Shown piece after piece: positions 17,227-26,175 of a stretch of 64,000 nt of DNA (positions are counted from its first letter, which is position 1; every line of letters begins with the position of its first letter). Origin of the DNA: Thauera humireducens (lineage in GTDB: Bacteria > Pseudomonadota > Gammaproteobacteria > Burkholderiales > Rhodocyclaceae); the NCBI RefSeq assembly GCF_001051995.2, contig NZ_CP014646.1:1736001-1800000 (forward strand), written 5' to 3'. Below the pieces are notes generated by a model that worked only from the letters and a program-made list of their open reading frames with translations, was not told the origin of the DNA and did no database searches. The position numbers and the translations under genes were made by a program.

Positions 17227-18351
17227 TCAGGCGGCGTCGAGCAGATGGGCGGCGAGCGCCTCGCGCCAGTCGCGGGTGGGGCCGAACCACTGGCTCGCCC
17301 ACTGCGCGCGCTTGAAGTGCATCTGCGGGTCGTATTCCCAGGTGAAGCCCACCCCGCCGTGGAGCTGGATGGCTTCCTGCGCGCAGTAGCGGTAGGCCTC
17401 GCTGGCCTGCACGCGCGCGGCGGCGATCTCCGCCGCCAGCGCGGCATCGTCGAGTCCGCTCCCCTGCGCGCCCTGCGCCACCCGCGACGCAACGCCGAGC
17501 ACGGTGGAACGCGCGGTTTCCATGCGCACCATCATCTCGGCGACGCGATGCTTGACCGCCTGGAAGCTCGCCACCGGCTTGCCGAACTGCACCCGCTCCT
17601 TGGTGTAATCGACGGCCAGTTGCAGGCACTGCGCCGCACCGCCGACCTGCTCCGCCGCCAGTTGCAGCGCCGCCAGCACGCGGGTGCGCGCCAGGCCGGC
17701 CAGCACCCGCGCCGGATCATCGACGCGCGCATCGGCCGTCAGCCGGACTTCATCGAAGCACCAGCGCGCCTGCGGCCGGGTGAGGTCCCACACCTCGAGC
17801 GGCGTGCGCGACAGCCCGGCGGCGTCCACCGCCAGCTCGAACAGCGCAACGCCCGGCGCCTCCTCGATGCGCGCCGCCACGTAGGCGTGGGTCAGCAGCC
17901 CGTCGTCGAGCACCTGCGCGGCCTCGCCGGCCAGAACCCAGCCGTCGCCGTCGCGACGCGCCTTGACGGTCAGCGACGCCGGCTCGGCGTCCAGGCCCGG
18001 ACCGAGGATCAGCGTGGCAGTGCGCTCGCCATAGGCCAGCGCCGTCAGCGCGCGCTGCTGCGCCTCCGCGCTGGCGGCCTGCAGCAGCGCGGTCTGCGCC
18101 AGCACCACGTTGGCCAGGAAGGGCGTGCGCGCGAGGCGCCGGCCCATCTCCTCCATCAGCAGCACCAGCTCGACCGGCCCCAGACCGAGGCCGTCGAGGT
18201 CTTCCGGCACCTGCACCGCCGCCCAGCCGAGTTCGACGATGCGCGACCACAGCTCGGCGTCGGCATCCGTTTCCTTGCGCGCATTGGTATGGGCGGCGAG
18301 AAAGTCGGCCGCCGTTTCCTGCAGCGCACGCTGTTCGTCGGACAGCTTCAT
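17227..18351 (-). CDS. Acyl-CoA dehydrogenase, small-subunit type
   Basis: Acyl-CoA dehydrogenase-like protein of 374 residues. The N-terminal helical domain (LSDEQRALQETAADFL), the shortened middle domain and the C-terminal QFGKPVASFQAVKHRVAEM and QLHGGVGFTWEYD are seen. It has the divergent middle region typical of one partner of heteromeric steroid dehydrogenases (FadE27/29/32/33 type). It could pair with the adjacent FadE30-like protein or with another FadE of the window. The start codon overlaps the stop of the upstream thiolase gene (TGATG), so the two are coupled. The long upstream extension of this frame is spurious. Confidence 0.82.
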   Translation of the reverse strand: MKLSDEQRALQETAADFLAAHTNARKETDADAELWSRIVELGWAAVQVPEDLDGLGLGPVELVLLMEEMGRRLARTPFLANVVLAQTALLQAASAEAQQRALTALAYGERTATLILGPGLDAEPASLTVKARRDGDGWVLAGEAAQVLDDGLLTHAYVAARIEEAPGVALFELAVDAAGLSRTPLEVWDLTRPQARWCFDEVRLTADARVDDPARVLAGLARTRVLAALQLAAEQVGGAAQCLQLAVDYTKERVQFGKPVASFQAVKHRVAEMMVRMETARSTVLGVASRVAQGAQGSGLDDAALAAEIAAARVQASEAYRYCAQEAIQLHGGVGFTWEYDPQMHFKRAQWASQWFGPTRDWREALAAHLLDAA

Positions 18352-19553
18352 CACAGCACCTCGAACAGGCCCGCCGCGCCCATGCCGCCGCCGATGCACA
18401 TCGACACCACCACGTAGCGCACGCCACGGCGACGGCCCTCGATCAGCGCGTGGCCCACCATGCGCGCGCCCGACATGCCGAAGGGGTGGCCGATGGCGAT
18501 CGCGCCGCCGTTCACGTTCAGGCGGTCGTTGGGGATGCCGAGCTTGTCGCGGCTGTAGAGCACCTGGCAGGCAAAGGCCTCGTTGATCTCCCACAGGCCG
18601 ATGTCGCCGACCTTGAGGTTGAAGCGCTCGAGCAGCTTGGGAATGGCGAACACCGGGCCGATGCCCATCTCGTCCGGTGCGCAGCCGGCCACCGCGATGC
18701 CGCGATATACGCCCAGCGGCGCGATGCCGCGGCGCTCGGCCTCGTCCCGGCTCATCACCAGCGCGGCCGAGGCGCCATCGGACAGCTGCGAGGCATTGCC
18801 GGCGGTGACGAACTCGCCCTGCTTCACCCACTGGCCATCCTTCACCACCGGATTCAGCTTGGCGAGATCCGCCAGCGTGGTCGAGGCGCGGTTGCACTCG
18901 TCGCGCGTGGCGATCACGTCCTCGTGGCCGACCGGCTTGCCTTCCTTGTCGAACACCAGCTTCCGCGCCGCCAGCGGCACGATCTCGGCGTCGAACAGGC
19001 CGGCGGCCTGCGCGGCGGCGGTACGTTGCTGGCTCTGCAGCGAGAACTCGTCCTGCGCGGCGCGCGAAATGCCGTAGCGCGCCGACACGATCTCGGCCGT
19101 TTCCAGCATCGGGATGTAGGCCGCGGGCACGATCGCCTTCACCGCTTCGGACTGCGCGCGGTAGGTGTTCTTGTGCTTGGTCTGGGTCAGCGACAGCGAC
19201 TCGACGCCGCCCGCCACCGCGATCTTCATCTCGCCGGCCAGGATGTTCTTGGCGGCGACGCCGATCGTCATCAGGCCCGACGCGCACATGCGGTCGAGCG
19301 CCATGCCCGGCACCGTGTCCGGCAGGCCGCCGGTGTAGGCGCACAGGCGGCCGATGTTGTAGGCCTGGGTGCCCTGCTGCACGGCGGCGCCCATGATCAC
19401 GTCCTCGACCGCTGCCGGCTCGATGCCGGCACGCTCGACGACGGCGCGCACCACATGGCCGCCCAGCACCGGCGCCTCGGTGTCGTTGAAGGACCCGCGG
19501 AAGGACTTGGTGAGCGCGGTGCGCGCGGTGGAAACGATGACGGCTTCGGTCAT
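18351..19553 (-). CDS. Acetyl-CoA acetyltransferase (thiolase)
   Basis: Thiolase of 400 residues, normal length. The acylated cysteine is C90 (LDRMCASG). Also seen are NEAFAC, the active-site histidine in [12 protein letters not shown], and the second cysteine in [11 protein letters not shown]. It cleaves 3-ketoacyl-CoA with CoA, releasing acetyl-CoA, as the last step of a beta-oxidation round. It looks like a general FadA-type enzyme and differs from the FadA6-like thiolase at 48516-49673, so the two probably act at different pathway stages. It is coupled to the downstream dehydrogenase gene; the MaoC-like gene lies 57 bp upstream. Confidence 0.92.
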   Translation of the reverse strand: MTEAVIVSTARTALTKSFRGSFNDTEAPVLGGHVVRAVVERAGIEPAAVEDVIMGAAVQQGTQAYNIGRLCAYTGGLPDTVPGMALDRMCASGLMTIGVAAKNILAGEMKIAVAGGVESLSLTQTKHKNTYRAQSEAVKAIVPAAYIPMLETAEIVSARYGISRAAQDEFSLQSQQRTAAAQAAGLFDAEIVPLAARKLVFDKEGKPVGHEDVIATRDECNRASTTLADLAKLNPVVKDGQWVKQGEFVTAGNASQLSDGASAALVMSRDEAERRGIAPLGVYRGIAVAGCAPDEMGIGPVFAIPKLLERFNLKVGDIGLWEINEAFACQVLYSRDKLGIPNDRLNVNGGAIAIGHPFGMSGARMVGHALIEGRRRGVRYVVVSMCIGGGMGAAGLFEVL

Positions 19554-19610
19554 GGCGATGTTCTCTCTGGCAGTTCGGATGTCGGGACGGAAATGACGGG
19601 CGCGCTGCGC

Positions 19611-20072
19611 TCAGTCGTTGAAGGTGTAGCGGCTGATGGTGTCGACCACGCAGCCCGGGCGCTCGCTGCCCTCGATCTCGATGGTCACGCGCACGGTGGA
19701 TTGCACTGCGTCCTTGATGCGCTCGACCTTGAGGATCTCGCCGCGGCCGCGGATGCGCGAACCGACCTTGACCGGCGCCGGAAAGCGCACGCGGTCGCAG
19801 CCGACGTTCACGCCCATCTTCAGGTTGTCGGCGCGGATCAGCTGCGGCAGGAACAGGTTGGCGAGCGCCAGCGTCAGGTAGCCGTGCGCGATGCAGGCGC
19901 CAAACGGCCCGTCCTTGGCGCGCTCGGGGTCGACGTGGATCCACTGGTGGTCGTCGGTGGCATCGGCAAACTGGTCGATGCGGTCCTGGCGAATCTCGAT
20001 CCAGTCGGTCGTGCCCAGGTCCTGGCCTTCGGCTGCAACCAGCTGCTCGGCGCTGGAGAAAACCATGGTCAT
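19611..20072 (-). CDS. MaoC-family (R)-specific enoyl-CoA hydratase
   Basis: Hot-dog fold hydratase of 153 residues. Seen: the hydratase-2 motif with catalytic Asp and His (FADATDDHQWIHVDPERA, then GACIAHGYLTLAL) and the C-terminal VRVTIEIEGSERPGC. It should hydrate a trans-2-enoyl-CoA to a 3R-hydroxyacyl-CoA in the same pathway as the neighbouring dehydrogenase and thiolase. The start at 20072 (MTMVFSSAEQL) was preferred because the 35-residue upstream extension is arginine-rich, unlike the family, and overlaps the IpdF-like gene; the chosen start lies 11 bp after that gene's stop. Confidence 0.88.
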   Translation of the reverse strand: MTMVFSSAEQLVAAEGQDLGTTDWIEIRQDRIDQFADATDDHQWIHVDPERAKDGPFGACIAHGYLTLALANLFLPQLIRADNLKMGVNVGCDRVRFPAPVKVGSRIRGRGEILKVERIKDAVQSTVRVTIEIEGSERPGCVVDTISRYTFND

Positions 20073-20083
20073 GGCCACGCCCC

Positions 20084-20902
20084 TCAAGCGTGCTGCGAAC
20101 TGACCGACAGCACTTCGCCGGTCATGTACGACGCATAGTCGCTGGCGAGGAAGACCATCACGTTGGCCACCTCCCACACCTCAGCGGCACGGCCGAAGGC
20201 CTCGCGGCTGGCGAGCTGGGCGAGCAGCTCCTCGCTCGACGCCTTCTTCAGGAACTCGTGCAGCGCGATCGACGGCGACACCGCGTTGATGCGCACGCCG
20301 TGCTCGGCCGCCTCCACCGCAGAGCAGCGCGTCAGCGCCATCACGCCGGCCTTGGCCGCGGCGTAGTGGGCCTGGCCCTTCTGCGCACGCCAGCCCAGCA
20401 CCGAGGCGTTGTTCACAATCGCGCCGCGACCACGCGTCTCCATGTGCGGCAGCATCGCGCGCGTCATGCGGAAGGTGCCGGTGAGGGTGATGTCGAGCAC
20501 CCGGCTCCATTCGTCGTCGGTCATCTCGGTGACGCGCTTCTCGCCGCCCAGACCGGCGTTGTTGATCAGCACGTCGACGCCGCCGAGCTTGTCCTCGGCC
20601 GCAGCGACCAGGGCCTGCACTTCCTCTTCATTGGTGACGTTGCACAGCTGACCCCAGACGTTCTGCAGCCCGGTGTCGGCCTTGAGCTTGGCGACCGCCT
20701 CTTCCAGGCGGCGCGGATGAATGTCGGAGATCATCAGCGCGCGGCAGCCCTCCTCGGCGCACTTGCGCGCGGCGGCAAAGCCGATGCCGGCACCCGCAGC
20801 GGCGGTGATCAGGACGGACTTGCCGGCCAGCAACTGGTGACCGGGAACGTAGGAAGGCGCTTCTTTCACGGCGTGAACCTCGAAGGGTGGAGATGCCGTC
20901 AT
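20084..20902 (-). CDS. ipdF: IpdF-like short-chain dehydrogenase/reductase
   Basis: SDR of up to 272 residues. The nucleotide-binding motif TAAAGAGIG is unusual in having AAAG in place of the common TGxxxGIG, and matches my memory of IpdF, the reductase of 5-hydroxy-HIC-CoA in steroid C/D-ring breakdown. NNAG (about 112), the Ser of NNASVLG and YAAAK follow. No Shine-Dalgarno precedes the ATG at 20902 (only C-rich sequence). A GTG at 20869, with CGAGG upstream and giving VKEAPSYVPG as N-terminus, is a credible alternative. First gene of the minus-strand steroid unit 14306-20902. Confidence 0.8.
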   Translation of the reverse strand: MTASPPFEVHAVKEAPSYVPGHQLLAGKSVLITAAAGAGIGFAAARKCAEEGCRALMISDIHPRRLEEAVAKLKADTGLQNVWGQLCNVTNEEEVQALVAAAEDKLGGVDVLINNAGLGGEKRVTEMTDDEWSRVLDITLTGTFRMTRAMLPHMETRGRGAIVNNASVLGWRAQKGQAHYAAAKAGVMALTRCSAVEAAEHGVRINAVSPSIALHEFLKKASSEELLAQLASREAFGRAAEVWEVANVMVFLASDYASYMTGEVLSVSSQHA

Positions 20903-20996
20903 TTATAGGGGGGGCGCCGGCGGGCAGCATCGTCAAAACGGACGGTGCCCGACGGGATTTCGCGGCGCGCCTGATGGCAAGCGCGCCGAGGACGGA

Positions 20997-21173
20997 TCAG
21001 GCATCGACCACTGCGACAGCCGAGATCTCCACCAGAATGTCCGGACTGGCGAGGGATTGCACACCGACCATCGAGAACGCATGGGGCGGAAACGGCACGC
21101 CATCGAGCGCGACGCCCAGCGCCCGCATGAATTGCTCCCCCACGGCCGATTCATCAGCTTTCTCGTATAAGCG
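20997..21173 (-). pseudogene. RidA/YjgF-family gene remnant (C-terminal part)
   Basis: A minus-strand frame of about 58 codons reads like the C-terminal half of a Rid-family protein (YEKADESAVGEQFMRALG; PFPPHAFSMVGVQSLA; DILVEISAVAVVDA, then TGA). It has no start codon and is interrupted upstream by TAG, so only the tail of an ancestral gene of about 130 codons survives. The rest of the gap 20903-21313 holds an AT-rich motif near 21167 and the leader of the universal stress protein gene. The remnant sits exactly where the steroid genes give way to the purine region, hinting at past rearrangement. Confidence 0.55.
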
Positions 21174-21179
21174 CTATCA
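21167..21179 (+). promoter_or_regulatory. Recurrent ATAAGC motif, copy 1
   Basis: ATAAGCGCTATCA at 21167-21179, identical to a copy (opposite orientation) at 34306-34318 and similar to sites at 28937 and 36282. It overlaps the 5' end of the RidA remnant and lies about 135 bp before the universal stress protein start. Possibly an operator for a regulator of the purine region; function inferred only from recurrence. Confidence 0.4.
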
Positions 21180-21313
21180 AGGACGCACCGGAGGCGTGTG
21201 GCGCAATTCCAATAGACTCCGCACGGTGGCGCCAAAACCTTATCCCCGTGGTCCCGTGACCCGTTCCGGCGCCCTTACACCAAGAGCCGTGCCACACCTT
21301 TCGGGAGACACTC

Positions 21314-21787
21314 ATGAGCTACGAGATCCGCTCGATTCTTTACGCCTCGGACCTGACGCCGCGTTCGCCGGCCGTATTCCGTCACGCGGTCGGACTGGCA
21401 ATGAAGTTCAATGCGCGACTGCATGCCGTCACGGTCACCCTGCCGTCGTCCAGCCTGCCGTACGAGGAGTTCATCAGCGAAGAAAAGATGGATGAAATCA
21501 AGCTGGCTGGCCACAAGAAGGCCGAGGCCCTGCTGCGTCATCGCATCGAAGTGTTTGCCGAAGCCAACCCGGATCTGGATGTGAAAAGTGTGCTCGCCAG
21601 CGTGCGCGCGCTCGAGGGAGATGCCTCCCGCCGCATCCTGGACGTCGCCAAGCACGTTCTCGCCGACGTGATCGTCATGGGCTCGCGCGGCCACAGCACC
21701 ATCGGCGAGCTGCTGCTCGGCTCGGTGGCGCACAAGGTCACGATGAAGGCCGACGTGCCCGTGATTCTGGTTCCGATCGATCGTTGA
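21314..21787 (+). CDS. Universal stress protein (UspA family)
   Basis: UspA-fold protein of 157 residues, single domain. The N-terminal SILYASDLTPRS and the ATP-binding C-terminal motif G-x2-G-x9-G-S (GSRGHSTIGELLLGS) are intact, so it probably binds ATP. Role: general stress or starvation response in the cytoplasm. It stands alone on the plus strand between a RidA remnant and the convergent LysR gene, with GGGAGA 9 bp before its ATG. Its base usage is slightly less GC-rich than its neighbours. No link to purine or steroid metabolism can be read. Confidence 0.9.
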   Translation: MSYEIRSILYASDLTPRSPAVFRHAVGLAMKFNARLHAVTVTLPSSSLPYEEFISEEKMDEIKLAGHKKAEALLRHRIEVFAEANPDLDVKSVLASVRALEGDASRRILDVAKHVLADVIVMGSRGHSTIGELLLGSVAHKVTMKADVPVILVPIDR

Positions 21788-21811
21788 GCGTCAACCGGCA
21801 GTCGGCCCGGC

Positions 21812-22750
21812 TCAGGCGGCGACCGGGACGATTTGCCGCCCCGAGTCGGACAGCAGGCGACGAAGCCAGCGATGGCTGGGCGAATGGTGATTGCGTTCGT
21901 GCCAAAGCTGGTAGAAGCGCATCGCCGGAAAGACGATCGGTGACGGGATGATCGCCAGGGGCAGCAGGTTGGCATAGAACTGTGCGAAGTGCCGTGTCGT
22001 GGTGAACACCAGGTCGGTGCCCTGCAGCAGGTAGGGCGCGGCCGTGAAGGACTGCACTACCACGCGCTCCTCCCGGTTGATGCGCATCGAGGCCAGCACG
22101 CCGTCGATGACGCCGCGCTGGCTGATCGAGTAAGGCATCGGCACCACGTGGGCGGCACGCATGTAGTCCTCGGTCGTCATCCCCTTCCGCGCACACGGAT
22201 GGCTGGCCGCCACCAGGCACACGATCTCGTCCTCGAGCAGCATCGACAGGTGCATGCGGTGCGGCGGCTCGGGCCAGTTGCCGATCACCACGTCCAGATC
22301 CCCTTCCGCGAGCGAACGCTCGAAGTCGAAGTTCGGCCCCAGCGCATGCAGGGTCAGGCGTGCCTGCGGCGCCTCGCGGCGGAAGCGCTCGGCCACGCCG
22401 GCGACGAACACCGGCGCGAGATAGTCGGGCGCACCGACACGGAACTCGTGGCGCGTGGTGTGCGGCTCGAACGACTCCGGCCCGTCCACCATGCGGTCGA
22501 TCTCGGCCAGCGCCCCCTTCGCATGCGACATCAGCGCCAGCGCACGCTCGGTCGGCACCATGCCGCCCTTCTCCCGTACCAGCAGCGGATCGCCGAGGAT
22601 CTCGCGCAAGCGCTTCAAGGCCGCGCTGACGGCCGGCTGCGACTGGTTCATGCGCAAGGCCGTGCGCGATACGCTGCGTTCGGTGATCAGCAGCACGAAA
22701 ATGCGCAACAGATAGGTATCGAGCGGGTCGTCGCTGCGCCGCAGGGTCAT
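21812..22750 (-). CDS. LysR-family regulator, divergent from the urate operon
   Basis: LysR-type regulator of 312 residues. The N-terminal winged HTH (LLRIFVLLITERSVSRTALR, QSQPAVSAALKRLRE) spans roughly 12-70. A substrate-binding domain follows (FRVGAPDYLAPVF; DLDVVIGNWPEPP). The start at 22750 has GGAGAC about 8 bp upstream and a family-like N-terminus; the 29-residue longer version is hydrophobic and unlikely. It is transcribed away from uraH across a 181-bp gap that contains an AT-rich inverted sequence, the usual arrangement for a LysR regulator controlling the neighbouring operon and itself. The co-inducer may be urate or a ureide (inference). Confidence 0.88.
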   Translation of the reverse strand: MTLRRSDDPLDTYLLRIFVLLITERSVSRTALRMNQSQPAVSAALKRLREILGDPLLVREKGGMVPTERALALMSHAKGALAEIDRMVDGPESFEPHTTRHEFRVGAPDYLAPVFVAGVAERFRREAPQARLTLHALGPNFDFERSLAEGDLDVVIGNWPEPPHRMHLSMLLEDEIVCLVAASHPCARKGMTTEDYMRAAHVVPMPYSISQRGVIDGVLASMRINREERVVVQSFTAAPYLLQGTDLVFTTTRHFAQFYANLLPLAIIPSPIVFPAMRFYQLWHERNHHSPSHRWLRRLLSDSGRQIVPVAA

Positions 22751-22827
22751 GATGGGTCTCCACGCTTCTATCGTTCTGGACGCTTGCGCCGGCACGAAGC
22801 GATACGGCAACAAAAGATACGCGAGAG

Positions 22828-22852
22828 CATATATCACTTATAAGAACATATG
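22828..22852. promoter_or_regulatory. AT-rich operator/promoter candidate upstream of uraH
   Basis: The stretch CATATATCACTTATAAGAAC... at 22828-22852 has a perfect 8-bp palindrome CTTATAAG at 22837-22844 and near-symmetrical flanks. It lies in the divergent lysR-uraH gap, in very GC-rich surroundings. It is a likely LysR binding site and/or promoter -10 region. It shares ATAAG with other gaps of the purine region. Confidence 0.45.
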
Positions 22853-22931
22853 CGATCCGTTAACACGGTAGCGGCTTACACTGCGCTTCACACGCTCCCC
22901 GCATAGCCTAACAAGATCAGGAGACCGCAGC

Positions 22932-23282
22932 ATGGGACGCCTCACCACTCACGTACTCGACACCGCCAACGGCAAGCCCGGCGTGGGCATCGCGGTCACG
23001 GTCTATCGCCTCGACGGTGAGCGCCGCGAGATCGCGCACACCGTCACCAACCACGACGGCCGCTGCGACAAGCCGCTGCTCGAGGGCGCCGCGCTCGAAG
23101 CCGGCAAGTACGAGATCGTCTTCGCCGCCGGCGACTACTTCCGCGCCATGGGCCTGAACCTGCCCGAGCCGCTCTTCGTCGACGAAGTCGCGCTGCGCTT
23201 CGGCATCGCCAATGTAGACCAGCACTACCACGTGCCCCTGCTGGTGTCGCCGTGGAGCTACTCCACCTACCGCGGCAGCTGA
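22932..23282 (+). CDS. uraH: 5-hydroxyisourate hydrolase
   Basis: Transthyretin-related protein of 116 residues, normal length. It begins with GRLTTHVLDTANGKPG and ends with the diagnostic YRGS; the catalytic His (THVLD), Arg and the C-terminal HYHVPLLVSPWSYSTYRGS are present. It hydrolyses 5-hydroxyisourate to OHCU, the second step of urate oxidation, in the cytoplasm. First gene of the run uraH-puuD-uraD-puuE-alc-allA, which follows the biochemical order closely. An AGGAGA sits 8 bp before the ATG. Confidence 0.95.
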   Translation: MGRLTTHVLDTANGKPGVGIAVTVYRLDGERREIAHTVTNHDGRCDKPLLEGAALEAGKYEIVFAAGDYFRAMGLNLPEPLFVDEVALRFGIANVDQHYHVPLLVSPWSYSTYRGS

Positions 23283-23322
23283 GCCCGCCGCTTCCCCCCG
23301 ACACCGACAAAGAGAACAGATC

Positions 23323-24516
23323 ATGGAAGCCTATCTGCTCGACTGGGCCAACCTGCTCGTCCGCTGGCTGCACCTGATCGCAGGCATCGCCTGGATCGGC
23401 GCGTCCTTCTACTTCGTGATGCTCGACAACTCGCTGAAGCCGCCCAAGAAGCCGGAGGACGCCAAGCGCGGCGTGTTCGGCGAGTTGTGGGCAGTGCACG
23501 GCGGCGGCTTCTACCACAGCCAGAAATACCTCACCGGCCCCAAGGGCGAGCCGCTCACCCAGGATCTGCACTGGTCGAAGTGGGAGGCCTACACCACCTG
23601 GCTGTCAGGCATGGGCATGCTCGCGATCGTGTACTGGATCGGTGCCTCGAGCTACCTGATCGACAGCAATGTGATGGCGCTGTCGCCGGCCGCCGCCGTC
23701 GGCATCTCGATCGCCTTCCTGGTCGTGGGCTGGGTGTTCTACGACGTCCTGTGCCGCAACATGGTCGGCAAGGACGGTCTGCTGGCGGCGATCGTGTTCG
23801 TGTTCGTGATGGTGGCGAACTACGTGCTGCACCAGGTGTTCTCAGCCCGCGGCGCCTACATCCACGTCGGCGCCATGCTCGGCACGATGATGGCGGCGAA
23901 CGTGTTCTTCCACATCATTCCCGGCCAGAAGAAGATGGTCGAGCAGATCCGCCGCGGCGAGCCGGTCCACACGATGCCCGGCATCGTCGGCAAGCAGCGC
24001 TCGGTGCACAACACCTACTTCACGCTGCCGGTGCTGTTCATCATGATCAGCAACCACTACCCGATGACCTACGCCAATGCCAACGGCTGGCTGGTGCTCG
24101 GCGTGCTGATGGTGGCGGGTGTGCTGATCCGCCAGTTCTTCGTGCTGCGCCACCGCGGCCAGGTCAAGTGGTGGCTACCGGCGGCCGGCGTGGCGCTGAT
24201 CGCGCTGATGATGGTGCTGATGGCACCCAAGCAGGTCGATGCCAGCGGCGACAAGGTCAGCTTCTCCACCGTCCAGTCGATCATGGCCCAGCGCTGCGTC
24301 ACCTGCCATGCCGAGAAGCCCACCCACGAGGGCTTCGCCCAGCCGCCCAAGGGCGTGATGCTGCAGACCCCCGAGCAGATCGCCGCCAACGCGGTGATGA
24401 GCGCACAGACCGTGGCGAGCGGCTACATGCCGCTCGGCAACCTCACCGGCATCACCGAGGAGGAGCGCGCGAAGATCGCGATCTGGTTCGCCCAGGGCGC
24501 CCGCACCGCGGACTGA
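23323..24516 (+). CDS. puuD: Membrane-bound urate oxidase with fused cytochrome c domain
   Basis: PuuD-type urate hydroxylase of 397 residues. The N-terminal two-thirds has about eight hydrophobic helices (for example LLVRWLHLIAGIAWIGASFYFV; AAVGISIAFLVVGWVFYDVL) and the family hallmark GELWAVHGGGFYHSQKY. The C-terminal part is a cytochrome c domain with a haem-binding C325-V-T-C328-H329. Family knowledge: PuuD oxidises urate to 5-hydroxyisourate without producing H2O2, passing electrons through the haem to the respiratory chain. It lies between uraH and uraD in the inner membrane. Confidence 0.95.
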   Translation: MEAYLLDWANLLVRWLHLIAGIAWIGASFYFVMLDNSLKPPKKPEDAKRGVFGELWAVHGGGFYHSQKYLTGPKGEPLTQDLHWSKWEAYTTWLSGMGMLAIVYWIGASSYLIDSNVMALSPAAAVGISIAFLVVGWVFYDVLCRNMVGKDGLLAAIVFVFVMVANYVLHQVFSARGAYIHVGAMLGTMMAANVFFHIIPGQKKMVEQIRRGEPVHTMPGIVGKQRSVHNTYFTLPVLFIMISNHYPMTYANANGWLVLGVLMVAGVLIRQFFVLRHRGQVKWWLPAAGVALIALMMVLMAPKQVDASGDKVSFSTVQSIMAQRCVTCHAEKPTHEGFAQPPKGVMLQTPEQIAANAVMSAQTVASGYMPLGNLTGITEEERAKIAIWFAQGARTAD

Positions 24517-24565
24517 AGACGCCGACACAGGACTCAGCACAAAGAACAGGACAGGAAGAGACACC

Positions 24566-25144
24566 ATGAGCACCCAGACTGCCACCGCACGCACCGGCGC
24601 CACGCCCGTCACCGTTCCGGACGGCACGACCGCCGCCCTTGCCGCGCTCTCGAAGCTGCCGCAGGACGCCTTCGTCGCCCGCCTCGAAGGCATCTTCGAA
24701 CATTCGCCATGGATCGCCGAGCGCGCCTGGAGCGCCGGCCCCTTCAACAGCATCGACGCGCTGCACGCCGCGATGTGCCTGACGGTGGACACCGCCGCCC
24801 CCAGCGAGCAGCTCGGCCTCATCTGCGCCCACCCGGAACTGGCCGGAAAGGAAGCCGAGGAAGGCACACTGACCACCGCCTCCACCGGCGAGCAACGCGG
24901 CGCCGGGCTCGACCAGTGCAGCAAGCAAGAGCTGGAGCGGCTGCGCCAGCTCAACAAGGACTATCGTGCCCGCTTCGGCTTTCCCTTCGTGGTCGCGGTC
25001 AAGGGGCTCACCCGCCACCAGATCATGGACCGCGTCGAGGCCCGCCTGGCCAATGATCGCGACACCGAGTTCCGCACCTGCCTGAACGAGATCGGCAAGA
25101 TCGCCCGCTTCCGGCTCGACGCGATGTTCGTCGAAACCGCGTGA
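24566..25144 (+). CDS. uraD: OHCU decarboxylase
   Basis: 2-oxo-4-hydroxy-4-carboxy-5-ureidoimidazoline decarboxylase of 192 residues. The signature CAHPELAGKEAEEGTLTTAS gives the catalytic His (here AHPELAG) and substrate contacts; FGFPFVVAVKGLTRHQI, near the C-terminus, is also diagnostic. It produces S-allantoin after UraH. The N-terminal about 20 residues are Thr/Ala-rich and divergent. An AGGAAGAG precedes the ATG. Same operon as puuD (49 bp upstream) and puuE (34 bp downstream). Confidence 0.94.
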   Translation: MSTQTATARTGATPVTVPDGTTAALAALSKLPQDAFVARLEGIFEHSPWIAERAWSAGPFNSIDALHAAMCLTVDTAAPSEQLGLICAHPELAGKEAEEGTLTTASTGEQRGAGLDQCSKQELERLRQLNKDYRARFGFPFVVAVKGLTRHQIMDRVEARLANDRDTEFRTCLNEIGKIARFRLDAMFVETA

Positions 25145-25178
25145 TCCACCGTCCGACCCGACCTCACGGAGCGACATC

Positions 25179-26111
25179 ATGACTCTGAGCAAAGCCTACC
25201 CCCGCGACCTGATCGGCTACGGCAGGACCCCGCCGCAGGCCAACTGGCCCGGCCGCGCCCGCATCGCGGTGCAGTTCGTCCTCAACTACGAGGAAGGCGG
25301 CGAGAACTGCGTGCTGCACGGCGATGCCGGCAGCGAGCAGTTCCTGTCCGAACTGTTCAACGCCGCCAGCTACCCCGAGCGCCATCTGTCGATGGAAGGC
25401 ATCTACGAGTACGGCTCGCGCGTGGGCGTGTGGCGCTTCCTACGCGAGTTCGAACGCCGCGGCCTGCCGATGACCATCTTCGGCGTGTCAATGGCGCTCG
25501 AGCGCCACCCCGAGCTGACCGCCGCCTTCCGCGAGCTCGGCCACGAGATCGCCTGCCACGGCTGGCGCTGGATCCACTACCAGAACGTGCCCGAGGAGAT
25601 CGAGCGCGAGCACATGCGGATCGGCATGGAGATCATCGAGCGCCTCACCGGCGAGCGCGCGCTGGGCTGGTACACCGGGCGCGACTCGCCCAACACCCGG
25701 CGGCTGGTCGCCGACTACGGCGGCTTCCTGTACGACTCGGACTACTACGGCGACGATCTGCCGTTCTGGACCGCGGTGCAGAAGACCGACGGCGAGACGG
25801 TGTCGCATCTGGTCGTGCCCTACACGCTCGACACCAACGACATGCGCTTCGCGCTGCCGCAGGGCTTCTCGCACGGCGACGAGTTCTTCGAGTACCTGCG
25901 CGATGCCTTCGACGTGATGTACGCCGAGGGCGAGGAGCGTCCGGCGATGATGTCGATCGGCATGCACTGCCGCCTGCTCGGCCGCCCGGGGCGCTTCCGT
26001 GCGCTGCAGCGCTTCCTCGATCACATCGAGAAGCACGACCGCGTGTGGGTGTGCCGCCGCGTCGATGTCGCGCGGCACTGGATCGAACACCACCCCTACA
26101 ATCCTTCATAA
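25179..26111 (+). CDS. puuE: Allantoinase, PuuE (polysaccharide-deacetylase-like) type
   Basis: PuuE-type allantoinase of 310 residues with a NodB-like fold. Seen: [19 protein letters not shown] near the N-terminus, [14 protein letters not shown], the HGWRWIHYQ region and [14 protein letters not shown]. This family hydrolyses allantoin to allantoate and is unrelated to the amidohydrolase-type AllB. It is cytoplasmic and in order after uraD. A purine-rich Shine-Dalgarno (ACGGAGCG) is present. The allantoicase gene begins 64 bp later. Confidence 0.94.
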   Translation: MTLSKAYPRDLIGYGRTPPQANWPGRARIAVQFVLNYEEGGENCVLHGDAGSEQFLSELFNAASYPERHLSMEGIYEYGSRVGVWRFLREFERRGLPMTIFGVSMALERHPELTAAFRELGHEIACHGWRWIHYQNVPEEIEREHMRIGMEIIERLTGERALGWYTGRDSPNTRRLVADYGGFLYDSDYYGDDLPFWTAVQKTDGETVSHLVVPYTLDTNDMRFALPQGFSHGDEFFEYLRDAFDVMYAEGEERPAMMSIGMHCRLLGRPGRFRALQRFLDHIEKHDRVWVCRRVDVARHWIEHHPYNPS

Positions 26112-26175
26112 GCCTTCAACGCAGGCCGGCCGGTCATACCCGGCGCCGGCCACCCGACCCCAAAGGAGAACCCCC

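Noticed and set aside
20902..20936. TTGACG and TATAAA on the minus strand upstream of the IpdF-like gene as promoter
   Set aside because: Spacing is 23 bp and the -10-like element overlaps the annotated ATG; more likely coincidence, though it supports the later GTG start.
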